DNA from: Corynebacterium senegalense
GTDB lineage: Bacteria > Actinomycetota > Actinomycetes > Mycobacteriales > Mycobacteriaceae
Assembly: GCF_900411315.1 (NCBI RefSeq)
Contig: NZ_LS990887.1
Location: forward strand, 1,259,230-1,316,598
DNA: 57,369 nucleotides
Direction: 5' to 3'
Both the position numbers and the translations under genes were made by a program. The notes under the pieces are model-generated. The model ran no database searches and had not been told where the DNA came from. It worked only from the letters and a program-made list of their open reading frames with translations. Numbering within the stretch: position 1 is the stretch's first letter; the number at the start of each line of letters is the position of its first letter. Of this stretch, positions 49,318 through 57,369 are shown one piece after another.

Positions 49318-51558
49318 ATGCTCCCCTTCGACCTCGATGCCATAGGCCAGGGCCTGCCGGTCAGCCGGGTCATCGGCGACCTTCCCGCGGAAGGCCCCCT
49401 GGTCGTGGAGGCCCCGCCCGGCACCGGCAAGACGACGCTGATCCCCCCGGCGATCAGCAACCTGAGGGGCAAAACGCTGGTCACCGCACCGCGCAGGGTG
49501 GCTGTCCGCGCGGCGGCGCGCCGCCTGAAGCAGCTGGACACCAGCCCGGAGGCAAACCGGGTGGGGTATTCCATCCGTGGCGAACACACGCCGGCCGAGC
49601 TGGTGGAATTCGTCACCCCGGGCGTGCTGCTCAACCGGCTCATCCGCGACCCGGGCCTGGAGGGGGTCGACGCGGTGGTTATCGACGAGGTGCACGAACG
49701 CCAGCTGGACACCGACCTGGTTCTCGCCATGTGCATGGAGCTGGCGGTGCTCCGGGACGACTTGTACTTGGCCGCAATGTCCGCAACACTCGACGCGCAG
49801 AAGTTCGCCGAGCACATGGGCGCGCAGATCTTGAGCACCGAGGCGGTGACCCACCCGCTGGAGGTCAGCTACGCGCCGCACCCGGGGCGCACGGAGGGGA
49901 CCCGGGAGTTCTACCGGCACGTCTCGGAGCTGGCCCAGCGCGGCACCGAACGGACGCTGGTTTTCGTGCCCGGCGCGCGGGAGGTCGACCTCGTCTGCCA
50001 GCACCTCGACGACGCCGCCCCGCTGCACGGGCGGCTGAGCAGCGCGGAGCAGGACGAGGCGCTGGGCGGCAACGCCCGAATCGTCGTGTCCACCTCCATC
50101 GCGGAGTCCTCGCTGACCGTCCCCGGGGTGAGAAGGGTCGTCGACGCCGGCCTGTCGCGCGTCCCGCGCCGCGACGCCGCCCGCAACATGACCGGGCTGG
50201 TCACCGTCTCCGCGGCGAGGACGAGCGCGGATCAGCGCGCCGGCCGTGCGGGGCGTCTCGGGCCCGGCAAGGTCGTCCGCGCCTACTCGCAGGCGGACTA
50301 CCAGCACTTTCAGGCCGACATCGCCCCGGAGATCACCACGAGCGACCTCACCGGCGCCGCCCTGACGATGGCCGCGTGGGGCTCGCCGGACCTGCCGCTC
50401 ATCACCGCGCCGCCGGCGCAGGCGCTTAACGACGCCCACGCAACCCTGCGCCTCATCGGAGCGCTCGACGACACAGGCGCCATCACCGACCTAGGCGAAA
50501 CGCTCGCCCGCATGCCCGTCGACCCCCGCCTCGGCGCGGCGCTGCTCGAGCACGGCTCGGGCGCGGCGCCGACCGTCGCGGCACTCGCGGAGGGAATGAG
50601 CGGCGACCTCACCCAGGCACGCGCACCGAAACGCCAGATAGAAAGGCTGGCCCGCCTCACGCGCCCATCGAAGGCCGTCCCCGCCGGCGAGGTCGTCGCC
50701 GCGGCGTTTCCGCAGTGGGTGGCCAAGCGCGTCGGCGAGGAGTACCTGCTGGCCAGCGGCACGCGCGCCCGCCTCGGCGTCGCGCTCGGCGCGCCCGAGT
50801 GGATCGCGGCGGCCGAGGTGCAGCTCACCCGCGGCGGCGCCGTCATCCGCGCGGCCGCACCCATCGCGTTCCCGAAGGACATGGTCACGAAAGAAAAGAG
50901 GGCATCGCTCATCGACGCCAAAGTGCGCGCCCGGGAAGTCACAGCCGTCGGCGCCATCGAACTGACCTCCACCCCGGTGCGCCTGGACCCGAAAGACGCC
51001 GCCGCAGCCCTGACAGATCTCCGCTTTGCGGACTTCCGCCTCGACGAGGCTGCGCGCGAGCTGAAGGAGCGCCTCGACTTCCTGCACGCCACCGTGGGTG
51101 CGCCCTGGCCGGACGTGGAGAAGGGCGACTACTCGCTGGAGGTGGCCAGGTTGGCGGAGGGGGCGTCGTTAAGCGAGCTCGACATGCGGGCGGCGCTCAT
51201 GCGGCAGCTGCCCTGGCCCGAGGCCGCGCGACTCGACGGGCTCGCGCCCGCCCGGCTCGAGGTGCCGAGCGGCTCGCGTCCGCGCATCAGCTACGCCACC
51301 GGGCGCCCGGTCGTGCGCGTCAAGCTGCAGGAATGCTTCGGGCTGGCGGAAAGCCCCGAAGCCAGCGGCGTGCGCGTGCTATTCCACCTGCTCTCGCCCG
51401 CCGGGCGCGAGCTCGCCGTCACCGACGACCTGCGCAGCTTCTGGGACGGGCCCTACCAGGAGGTGCGCAAGGAGATGCGCGGCCGCTACCCCAAGCACCC
51501 CTGGCCCGAGGACCCGTGGTCGGCGATCGCGACGGCGCGCACGAAGAAGAGGATGTAG
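49318..51558 (+). CDS. hrpB: ATP-dependent helicase HrpB (DEAH/DEVH)
   Basis: 746 aa, superfamily 2. Motif I is EAPPGTGKTTLIPP, motif II is VVIDEVHERQLDTDL, motif III is LAAMSATLDA, motif V is IVVSTSIAESSLTVPGV, and motif VI is RTSADQRAGRAGRLGPG. A winged-helix/ratchet region and the HrpB C-terminal domain follow (about residues 420-740, ending HPWPEDPWSAIATARTKKRM). The RNA or DNA substrate in bacteria is not settled. TACCCT lies 9 nt before the ATG, so the message is nearly leaderless. Confidence 0.94.
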   Translation: MLPFDLDAIGQGLPVSRVIGDLPAEGPLVVEAPPGTGKTTLIPPAISNLRGKTLVTAPRRVAVRAAARRLKQLDTSPEANRVGYSIRGEHTPAELVEFVTPGVLLNRLIRDPGLEGVDAVVIDEVHERQLDTDLVLAMCMELAVLRDDLYLAAMSATLDAQKFAEHMGAQILSTEAVTHPLEVSYAPHPGRTEGTREFYRHVSELAQRGTERTLVFVPGAREVDLVCQHLDDAAPLHGRLSSAEQDEALGGNARIVVSTSIAESSLTVPGVRRVVDAGLSRVPRRDAARNMTGLVTVSAARTSADQRAGRAGRLGPGKVVRAYSQADYQHFQADIAPEITTSDLTGAALTMAAWGSPDLPLITAPPAQALNDAHATLRLIGALDDTGAITDLGETLARMPVDPRLGAALLEHGSGAAPTVAALAEGMSGDLTQARAPKRQIERLARLTRPSKAVPAGEVVAAAFPQWVAKRVGEEYLLASGTRARLGVALGAPEWIAAAEVQLTRGGAVIRAAAPIAFPKDMVTKEKRASLIDAKVRAREVTAVGAIELTSTPVRLDPKDAAAALTDLRFADFRLDEAARELKERLDFLHATVGAPWPDVEKGDYSLEVARLAEGASLSELDMRAALMRQLPWPEAARLDGLAPARLEVPSGSRPRISYATGRPVVRVKLQECFGLAESPEASGVRVLFHLLSPAGRELAVTDDLRSFWDGPYQEVRKEMRGRYPKHPWPEDPWSAIATARTKKRM

Positions 51559-51674
51559 CAAGCTTCTCGCCGCCATACCCCCTGCAAACGGACACCGCTA
51601 GCTGAACAACAGGCAGCCAACAGCGACCCCGCCTATTGCGTCTGGATACGCAGCTCGTCCGACCACAGGTTCGA

Positions 51675-51692
51675 ACGAAATTATACTTTCGT
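51675..51692 (+). promoter_or_regulatory. Promoter with overlapping perfect 6-6-6 palindrome
   Basis: ACGAAA-TTATAC-TTTCGT (51675-51692) is a perfect inverted repeat. TATACT (51682-51687) inside it is a good -10 element, 13 nt before the ATG at 51701. A repressor bound there would block RNA polymerase. Another TTTCGT half-site lies at 51708. Confidence 0.6.
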
Positions 51693-51700
51693 ACCATCCA

Positions 51701-52006
51701 ATGAAACTTTCGTGCCGCGTTTGCCAGATTTCCGTGAGTTCGCCTTACAGCCTGAATAAGCTCCCGCTTTGCGAGGGTGCGCGTCGCATCCTTAGCGCGA
51801 TCGGGACAGCCGCCCTCCCCGTTGCCAAGGTTTTGAAAATCAAGCGCTACATCAACGAGCTTGGTGGGGTAAACGCCGCAGTCGCAGAATTACGAGCGCA
51901 CAACTTCAGCTGGCCAAGCATTCAACAGGCAGGTGGCTCGCTACGCAATTTGGGACTTGAGGTCCTCGGCGTCGCCGGAGTCGCTGAATACTGCTTTAAT
52001 TCCTAG
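51701..52006 (+). CDS. Small hydrophobic protein, possibly secreted/bacteriocin-like
   Basis: 101 aa. After a cysteine-containing N-terminal stretch (KLSCRVCQISVSS), two amphipathic or hydrophobic helices are predicted: ARRILSAIGTAALPVAKVLKIKRY and GGSLRNLGLEVLGVAGVAEYC. Between them is the segment INELGGVNAAVAELRAHNFS. No similarity is recognised. Start uncertain: no ribosome binding site is seen, but the ATG fits the promoter at 51682. G+C is clearly lower than in neighbouring genes. The 54-aa gene follows 22 bp later with a good ribosome binding site, so the two form a cassette. A bacteriocin or toxin-like peptide is one guess. Confidence 0.5.
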   Translation: MKLSCRVCQISVSSPYSLNKLPLCEGARRILSAIGTAALPVAKVLKIKRYINELGGVNAAVAELRAHNFSWPSIQQAGGSLRNLGLEVLGVAGVAEYCFNS

Positions 52007-52028
52007 CTTGGGGAAGGAGCACACCACG

Positions 52029-52193
52029 ATGAAGTTCGAACACCTCTACCTTTTCGCGTCGATTGCGATGGCCATCGCCGCGATCCTCATTCTCTTTGCC
52101 CGCAACTACCTGGCCAGCTCCGCCATGCTTGCTGCTTCGGCGTTTGCAGGGGATCACTACCGGCTGCTGAAGCAGCAGAGCCAGACGGGCTAG
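52029..52193 (+). CDS. Small membrane protein, possible partner of the upstream gene
   Basis: 54 aa. Two short membrane segments (LYLFASIAMAIAAILILFA and LASSAMLAASAFAGD) are followed by a charged tail (HYRLLKQQSQTG). GGGGAAGGAG precedes the ATG by about 10 nt. It would fit an immunity protein or holin-like partner for the 101-aa product, but nothing proves it. It ends 13 bp before the convergent tetR gene's stop. Confidence 0.55.
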   Translation: MKFEHLYLFASIAMAIAAILILFARNYLASSAMLAASAFAGDHYRLLKQQSQTG

Positions 52194-52206
52194 CGGGTTA
52201 GCGGAG

Positions 52207-52866
52207 TTAGGCGCCGAAGCCTTCGGCCAGGAGGGTGAATTGGGCGTCGAGAAGCTCGGTCGTGCTCGGGGAGTCCTCGGCGAGCACCCAGGGTGACAGG
52301 CGCCGAGCGTCCTTCCCGCCCTGCGCGGACTCGACGGCGATGGCCCCCGCCGTGAGGGCGGAGCCGAGCAGCAGCGCCGTCGCGTGGCGGGTCAACCTGC
52401 CCCCGCCGCGGCGGTGGAGGGCGTCGAGGAGCTCGTCGAGCAGATGCCGGACCTGCTCGCGCTCCTCCGGGCTGGTGGTGTAGCTCAGGTGATCGCCGAT
52501 GGTCATGAGGTTCAGCAGCGTGTCCGGCGAGCCCGACTCGTGCGAACCGACGCGCTCGGAAATCAGGTGGTGCAGCGTCGCCAGCGGGGTCTCCCCCTCC
52601 GGGGCCTGCCGCACCTTCTGTGCGAACTCGGCGACGGTCGTCTCCAGAAACGCGATGAGCGCATCCTCACGCCGCGGGAAGTAGTTGTGGAACGTCCGCG
52701 TGGACACCCCGGCGCGCGCGGCGATCGCGGCGACTGTCATCCCCTCGTCGCCCGCGAGCAGGAGAAGCTCGGCGGCGGCGCGGGCCAGCGCCCGCCGCGT
52801 CTGCTCCTTCTTGCGTTCCCGCAGGGTGAGCTTCGATTCGATGCAGTTCTTCATCACGCCGGTCAT
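52207..52866 (-). CDS. TetR-family transcriptional regulator
   Basis: 219 aa. The N-terminal HTH is ARAAAELLLLAGDEGMTVAAIAARAGVSTRTFHNYFPRREDAL (residues about 28-72). The ligand-binding C-terminal domain is helical with many Leu and His. Its ATG overlaps the stop of the MMPL gene (ATGA), so the two are coupled and the regulator probably controls that operon. A 17-bp palindrome before the MMPL gene is the likely operator. Confidence 0.9.
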   Translation of the reverse strand: MTGVMKNCIESKLTLRERKKEQTRRALARAAAELLLLAGDEGMTVAAIAARAGVSTRTFHNYFPRREDALIAFLETTVAEFAQKVRQAPEGETPLATLHHLISERVGSHESGSPDTLLNLMTIGDHLSYTTSPEEREQVRHLLDELLDALHRRGGGRLTRHATALLLGSALTAGAIAVESAQGGKDARRLSPWVLAEDSPSTTELLDAQFTLLAEGFGA

Positions 52867-55259
52867 TGCGCGGACACTGCAGTGGATCCGGAATCAGCGT
52901 GAGCCTCGGGGACCCCCTGATCCTTCAGCCCCTCACCCTCGACGTCCACGCGCGGGAGAATCTTGTCCAGCCACTTCGGCAGCTTCCAGGCGCGCTCGCC
53001 CAGGAGGAACAGCGTCGCCGGCACGATGGTCATGCGGACGATGAACGCGTCGAAGAACACGGCCATCGCCAGGGCGGAGCCCATGACCTTGATGAACGGC
53101 TCGTCCATCAGCATGAACGCCGCGAAGACGGAGATCATGATGAGTGCTGCGGCGGTGACCACACGGGCGCCGTGCTTGAAGCCGTTGGACACCGCGTTGC
53201 CCGCGGTCTTGCCGTGCACGTAGCCCTCGCGCATCCGGGTGACCAGGAAGACCTGATAGTCCATCGCCAGGCCGAAGACGATGCCGATGAGCATGATCGG
53301 CAGGAAGGACAGCAACGGCTGCGGGTCCTTGGACAGGCCGAACCAGCCCTCCTGCCAGATGCCCACGGTGACGCCGAAGGTCGCGGCGACGGACAACGCG
53401 AAGCCGAGCGCGGCGATCAGCGGCACCCAGATGGAGCGGAACACCGCCATGAGCAGCACGAACGCGAGGGCGACGACGATCGCGATATAGGGGATGAGCA
53501 CGTTGGACAGGCGGTCCGAGATGTCGTTGTAGATCGGGGTGGTGCCCGTAACCTCGTAGGTTGCGCCGGTTTCGTCGTGGTAGCCGGGGGCGGCGTCGCG
53601 AAGCGCTTGCAGCGTCTCGCTGGTGCGCTCGTCGGTGGCGCCGTACTCGGGCGTGATCAGGAGCTGGGCGTCGTGCATGTCCTCGGTCATGCCGACGATC
53701 TGCGCGTTCTTCACGCCGTCGACGTCCTTGATGTCCTGCACGGCGGTGGTGAAAGCCTTCTGCGCGTCCTCGGGCGAGGCGTTCGTGTCGGCCTCGACGA
53801 GCGCGATCATCGGAGCGTTGCGGCCCGGGCCGAAGTCCTCGTCGATCCACTCCGCGGCGGTGCGGGTGGGCGTGCCCAGCGCCGAGGTGCTGTCCGTGGG
53901 CATGGCCAGGCGCATCTGCAGGGCCGGGATCGCCAGCAGCGCGAGCACGATCACGCCGGCGATGAGGAAGATGGTCGGCCGGGCGCGGATCTGGCGGACC
54001 CACTTCAGTCCCATCGTCGGCTTCTCGTTCTCCGGGTCCGGGGCGTTGATGCCCGGCACGGGCACGGAGAACACGCTCGCGCCGATGAGGCCGAGGATCG
54101 CCGGCAGCAGCGTGACAGCCACGAGCACGGCGATGGCGACGGTGAGCGCCGCGGCGAGTGCCATGGCGGTGAGGAACGGGATGTTGATGATCGACAGCGC
54201 GGCCAGCGCGATGAGCACCGTCAGGCCGGCGAAGCACACGGCCGTTCCGGCCTTGCCCACGGCGAGGCCCGCGTAGTGGGCGCGCTCGGCGGCGCTCATC
54301 TTCTTCACCTCTTTGACGAGGTCCTTCGGCTTCATTTCGTCGATGCCGATGTGGGAGACGAGCTCGCTGCGGAAGCGGGAGACGATGAACAGCGCGTAGT
54401 CGATGCCCACGGCCAGGCCCACCATGGAGGCCAGGGTCGGGGTCATGGAGTTGATCGTGTCGGTCAGCGCGGTGCCGGCGAAGATGAGGCCCATGCCGGT
54501 GCCCACGCCGACGACGGCGGTGATCAGCGGCAGGCCGGCGGCCACGAGCGAGCCGAAGGTGACCAGCAGCACCACTGCGGCGACGATGAGGCCGATGATC
54601 TCGGCGGTGCCGCCGATCTCCTGGGTCTGGAAGACGTTGCCGTTGAACGCCACCTCGAGGTTGCCGGTGGCGTCGCCTTCGACGGTGGACTGCAGGTCCT
54701 TCTTGTCGTCCGGTTTGACGTCCTGCATCGTGGAGGCGTCGAACGTGATCGGGATGGTGCCGGTGCGTCCGTTCTCGCTCAGCGGCGAGATGTCGGCTAC
54801 ATCGGTGGCGATCTGCTGCTTCGCCTGCTCCTCGTTGAGCCCCTGCGCCAGCAGCTGCGGCATCTTCTGCTGCGTGAACTGCTGCTCCATGCCGGCGGCG
54901 GCGGTGGCGGGGTCGACGATACCGTCGGTATTCTTCAGGTAGCCCTTCGACTGCACGTCTTTTATTAGCTTGTCGACGTCAGCCTGAACGTCCGGGTCCG
55001 ACAGCGTCTTGCCGTCCGCCGCGCGGACGACGACGTTGCCCGACGGCGCGGACATCGCGTCCTCGCCGCCGAACTTTTCCTGGATGCGGTCGTTGGTCTC
55101 CAGGGACTGCAGCCCCGGGATGGTCATGTTCGAGGTGGTAGGTTTGCTGAGGGTCGCGGCGGCGGTTGCGGTGGCGATGAGAATCAGCAGCCACACCGCG
55201 AGGAACCGCCAGCGGTGAAGGTAGGCGGATCGTCCGATCCGATACAGAAGAGTAGCCAT
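52863..55259 (-). CDS. MMPL/RND family transporter
   Basis: 798 aa. The architecture is the same as the protein at 13036: TM1 WRFLAVWLLILIATATAAATLSKP, an outer domain, then proton-relay motifs VGLAVGIDYALFIVSRFRSEL and FGLAMDYQVFLVTRMREGYVHGK. The outer domain is rich in Gln and Lys (ATAAAGMEQQFTQQKMPQLL). A cytosolic insert (about 370-400, VKEVKKMSAAERAHYAGLAVG) follows the first relay helix. Regulation by its own TetR suggests drug or lipid export. The start is ATG at 55259; ATG 55268 three codons earlier is possible. A palindromic operator lies just upstream. Confidence 0.9.
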   Translation of the reverse strand: MATLLYRIGRSAYLHRWRFLAVWLLILIATATAAATLSKPTTSNMTIPGLQSLETNDRIQEKFGGEDAMSAPSGNVVVRAADGKTLSDPDVQADVDKLIKDVQSKGYLKNTDGIVDPATAAAGMEQQFTQQKMPQLLAQGLNEEQAKQQIATDVADISPLSENGRTGTIPITFDASTMQDVKPDDKKDLQSTVEGDATGNLEVAFNGNVFQTQEIGGTAEIIGLIVAAVVLLVTFGSLVAAGLPLITAVVGVGTGMGLIFAGTALTDTINSMTPTLASMVGLAVGIDYALFIVSRFRSELVSHIGIDEMKPKDLVKEVKKMSAAERAHYAGLAVGKAGTAVCFAGLTVLIALAALSIINIPFLTAMALAAALTVAIAVLVAVTLLPAILGLIGASVFSVPVPGINAPDPENEKPTMGLKWVRQIRARPTIFLIAGVIVLALLAIPALQMRLAMPTDSTSALGTPTRTAAEWIDEDFGPGRNAPMIALVEADTNASPEDAQKAFTTAVQDIKDVDGVKNAQIVGMTEDMHDAQLLITPEYGATDERTSETLQALRDAAPGYHDETGATYEVTGTTPIYNDISDRLSNVLIPYIAIVVALAFVLLMAVFRSIWVPLIAALGFALSVAATFGVTVGIWQEGWFGLSKDPQPLLSFLPIMLIGIVFGLAMDYQVFLVTRMREGYVHGKTAGNAVSNGFKHGARVVTAAALIMISVFAAFMLMDEPFIKVMGSALAMAVFFDAFIVRMTIVPATLFLLGERAWKLPKWLDKILPRVDVEGEGLKDQGVPEAHADSGSTAVSAQ

Positions 55260-55270
55260 GCGGGCCATTC

Positions 55271-55287
55271 TTGCACTCCGAGTGCAA
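55271..55287. promoter_or_regulatory. Palindromic operator of the MMPL-tetR operon
   Basis: TTGCACT-CCG-AGTGCAA is a perfect inverted repeat 11 nt upstream of the MMPL ATG. Its size and place suit a TetR dimer. It also lies before the divergent S41 peptidase gene, though 139 bp away from that start. Confidence 0.7.
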
Positions 55288-55426
55288 TCATGCACACTCA
55301 GCGCATTTTCCCGGGGCACCTTGCTTGCCGACACCCCTTTACTCACGCACCATGGCACCATCCGGTCCCCGCACGCCCCCGCTTCGACCGGACACCCAGG
55401 CAGGCACCCCGAAACAGAGGACAGTG

Positions 55427-56428
55427 ATGACCGCCACACCCGCCAGGAAACGAAGGAGGCCGCTGATCACCGGCGGCGTGAGCCTCGTCGCCATCGCTGT
55501 CGCGACGCTGGCGATCGTCGGCTACGTGTGGGGCCCGGCCGCCGCGATCGTCTTCACCGGGTCTCCGCACTACCCGTTCCCGCCGACGCCGCAAAAGTAC
55601 GCGAAGGACGTGGTCCGGGCGGCCGGTCTCGCCGGGATCTACGCATCCTCGGACGAGTTCGCCCCCGCCAGAAAGGACGCCCTGGAGCAGGTCAAGGGCG
55701 CCTCGTCGTACGAGGGCACCTACGGCCCTCTGCGCGAGGTGGTCAAGGCGGCCGGCGGCAAGCACTCGGACATCCTTCCGCCCGGGTCCGAGTCAGACGA
55801 GGGTGCAGCCCCGGCGCCGCCGACGGTCGTTCCGCGCGGCGACATTGCGATCGCCACTGTGCCGGAGGTGTCGCGCCACGACGACTCCCAGGGCTATGCC
55901 AACCGGCTGACCGACGGCATTCTTGCCCACGCCCGGTGCGGCGCCGTCGTGGACCTGCGCGGAAACGGCGGCGGCGACATGGGACCCATGCTCGCCGGGT
56001 TGTCGCCTCTCGTTCCCGACGGCGTCGCACTCTCCTTTGTTGGCCGGGGGCGCACGGCCGACGTCACGGTCAACGGCAATGCCGTCACCGGCGGCGGCAC
56101 GGCGGTGACCACACATGGCGGCAAGCGGCAGGTTCCCGTCGCAGTGCTTGTAGACGCCTCCACAGCCTCATCGGCCGAAGCCACCATGCTCGCGTTCCGC
56201 GGCCTGGAGTCCTCGCGCAGCTTCGGCGTTCCGACCGCCGGATACGCCTCGGCGAACATCGCGGTGGATCTCCATGACGGGGCAACCATGCTGTTGACCA
56301 CCGCCAAGGACAAGGACCGCACCGGGGAGGAGTTCGCCGAGGATCCCATCGCCCCGGACGTGGCGAGCCACGACGCCGAGGCAGACGCGCTCTCGTGGCT
56401 TGAGGAGCAGGGCTGTTCCCCCGCCTGA
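55427..56428 (+). CDS. S41-family serine peptidase-like membrane-anchored protein
   Basis: 333 aa. A single N-terminal anchor (RRPLITGGVSLVAIAVATLAIVGYVWGPA) precedes an extracytoplasmic domain. The core fits tail-specific/CtpA-type proteases: CGAVVDLRGNGGGDMGPMLAGL, then VLVDASTASSAEATMLAF with the likely nucleophile Ser, and GVPTAGYASAN. The general-base Lys of CtpA is not obvious, so activity is unproven. There is no PDZ domain. The ATG at 55427 has AGAGG 7-8 nt upstream. Longer in-frame versions would start inside the operator region and lack support. Confidence 0.8.
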   Translation: MTATPARKRRRPLITGGVSLVAIAVATLAIVGYVWGPAAAIVFTGSPHYPFPPTPQKYAKDVVRAAGLAGIYASSDEFAPARKDALEQVKGASSYEGTYGPLREVVKAAGGKHSDILPPGSESDEGAAPAPPTVVPRGDIAIATVPEVSRHDDSQGYANRLTDGILAHARCGAVVDLRGNGGGDMGPMLAGLSPLVPDGVALSFVGRGRTADVTVNGNAVTGGGTAVTTHGGKRQVPVAVLVDASTASSAEATMLAFRGLESSRSFGVPTAGYASANIAVDLHDGATMLLTTAKDKDRTGEEFAEDPIAPDVASHDAEADALSWLEEQGCSPA

Positions 56429-56494
56429 GGTCCGGCCCGACGCTGATCTCCGCAGATTTTATTAATTGGGATCTACCAAGTATTCTTCTGCCAC

Positions 56495-57369
56495 ATGACA
56501 ACCGCGCACAAGACGCACACGGTGACCATGTGGACGCTGGTGTCGCTGATCATCGGCTCGACCATCGGGTCGGGCATTTTCGCGCTGCCGCAGAACATCG
56601 CGTCGGTGGCCAGCCCGGGCGCGATGCTCATCGGCTGGGTGATCGCGGGTGTGGGCATGCTCTCCATCGCGTTCGTCTTCCAGGTGCTGGCCCGGCGTGA
56701 GCCGCACCTGGATTCGGGTGTGTATTCCTACGTGCGCGCCGGTTTGGGTGACTTCATCGGTTTCACCTCGGGGTGGGGCTACTGGCTGGGCTCGGTGATG
56801 GCGCAGGTGGGTTATGCCACCCTGTTTTTCCGCACGTTGGGCTACTACGTTCCGGTGCTGCACAACCAGTGGGTGCTGGCGGTGGCGGTGTCGATGCTGA
56901 CGTGGCTGATCTTCGCCGGGCTGTCGCGCGGGATCCGGCAGGCGGCGGTGATGAACCTGGTCACCACGATCGCCAAGCTCGTCCCGATCATCAGCTTCAT
57001 CGTGCTGGTGGCGTTCCTCGGCTTCTCCTGGGACAGGTTCACTCTGGACTTCTGGGGGGAGAACTCCGGTATCGCGTTGAGCCAGCAGCTGCAGGGCATC
57101 ATGTTGTTTACGGTGTGGGTGTTCATCGGTATCGAGGGTGCCTCGGTGTACTCGAAGCAGTCGAAGACGCGCCGCGACGTCGGCCGCGCCACCGTGGTCG
57201 GTTTCCTGTCAGTGCTGTTTCTTCTGGTGGCGGTGTCCACCCTGTCCTACGGTGTGCTGACCCGGGAGGAGCTCGCGGGGCTGCCGGAGAACTCGATGGG
57301 CGCGGTGCTCGAGGCCGTGGTCGGCCCGTGGGGCGGGGCGTTTATCTCGCTGGGGTTGTGCCTGTCGGT
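56495..57369 (+). CDS. Amino-acid permease, APC family (basic amino acid antiporter-like), 3'-truncated by the window
   Basis: The frame starts at the ATG 56495 and is open to the last base (291 codons). The family hallmark LVSLIIGSTIGSGIFALPQNIA forms the first helix with the substrate-binding GSGIF motif. At least seven more helices follow (MLIGWVIAGVGMLSIAFVFQ; SGWGYWLGSVMAQVGY; LAVAVSMLTWLIFAGL; LVPIISFIVLVAFLGF; GIMLFTVWVFIGIEGASVYS; TVVGFLSVLFLLVAVSTL). IGIEGASVYSKQSKTRRDVGRA is typical of the arginine/ornithine or lysine antiporters. The C-terminal helices lie beyond the window. Confidence 0.88.
   Translation, partial: MTTAHKTHTVTMWTLVSLIIGSTIGSGIFALPQNIASVASPGAMLIGWVIAGVGMLSIAFVFQVLARREPHLDSGVYSYVRAGLGDFIGFTSGWGYWLGSVMAQVGYATLFFRTLGYYVPVLHNQWVLAVAVSMLTWLIFAGLSRGIRQAAVMNLVTTIAKLVPIISFIVLVAFLGFSWDRFTLDFWGENSGIALSQQLQGIMLFTVWVFIGIEGASVYSKQSKTRRDVGRATVVGFLSVLFLLVAVSTLSYGVLTREELAGLPENSMGAVLEAVVGPWGGAFISLGLCLS

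Overview
The window is high-G+C DNA from a mycolic-acid-containing actinobacterium, almost certainly a Corynebacterium; I cannot name the species. The evidence is gene content and order: dnaX-ybaB-recR beside murT/gatD and a dnaQ-like gene, a class I aspartate aminotransferase of the corynebacterial type, and the arabinogalactan cluster (wzm, wzt, glfT1, gtrA-like, dprE1, dprE2, aftA and a single emb). Many genes start at or within a few bases of the expected transcript start, with a -10 hexamer 6-10 nt before ATG or GTG, as is common in this genus.

Layout. 1-85 looks like Tn5/Nextera library adapter, so the left edge is a contig end. 86-9148 holds a truncated membrane protein, a degenerate DnaQ-BRCT protein, MurT-GatD (lipid II amidation), RecR, YbaB, DnaX, a small unknown protein and AspT. 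9149-10233 holds a structured repeat, the SRP RNA gene, tRNA-Ser(GGA), a gene remnant and a parS-like palindrome. 10234-15459 is a queuosine-related set (gluQRS, yhhQ, tgt) followed by an MmpL-type transporter. 15543-20000 holds tRNA genes, csbD, tadA and its partner, tyrA and mgtE. 20192-23170 is a DUF4956 / VTC / beta-helix lipoprotein operon. 23213-26752 has two PLP-fold proteins and a quinone oxidoreductase-like gene. 26976-40680 is the arabinogalactan cluster, interrupted by a DUF559-type gene and three small unrelated genes. 40742-47327 is mixed housekeeping: an M13 peptidase, a DD-peptidase-like protein, VOC, S4, SDR, AlkB and ThpR. 47340-49260 holds a CsoR-family regulator and an N-terminally truncated CoA-disulfide-reductase/rhodanese gene, bracketed by copies of a hairpin repeat. 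49318-57369 has HrpB, a low-G+C two-gene small-protein cassette, a TetR/MmpL pair with a palindromic operator, an S41 peptidase and the start of an amino-acid permease.

How the genes work together. Wzm/Wzt export the galactan intermediate that GlfT1 starts. DprE1/DprE2 make decaprenyl-phosphoryl-arabinose, the GtrA-like protein probably helps move it across the membrane, and AftA and Emb add arabinose outside. YhhQ would import a queuosine precursor, Tgt would insert it into tRNA, and GluQRS would glutamylate the product.

Most notable observations: a 13-bp sequence GCTTNNCGACGCC (or its complement) found 22 times by eye, in places at the cost of rare codons; a Tgt lacking the cysteines of its zinc site; a DnaQ-like protein lacking its catalytic carboxylates; two families of hairpin repeats, one at the breakpoint of a truncated enzyme gene; one -10 hexamer shared by two divergent leaderless genes; and the small-protein cassette with a palindrome over its promoter.
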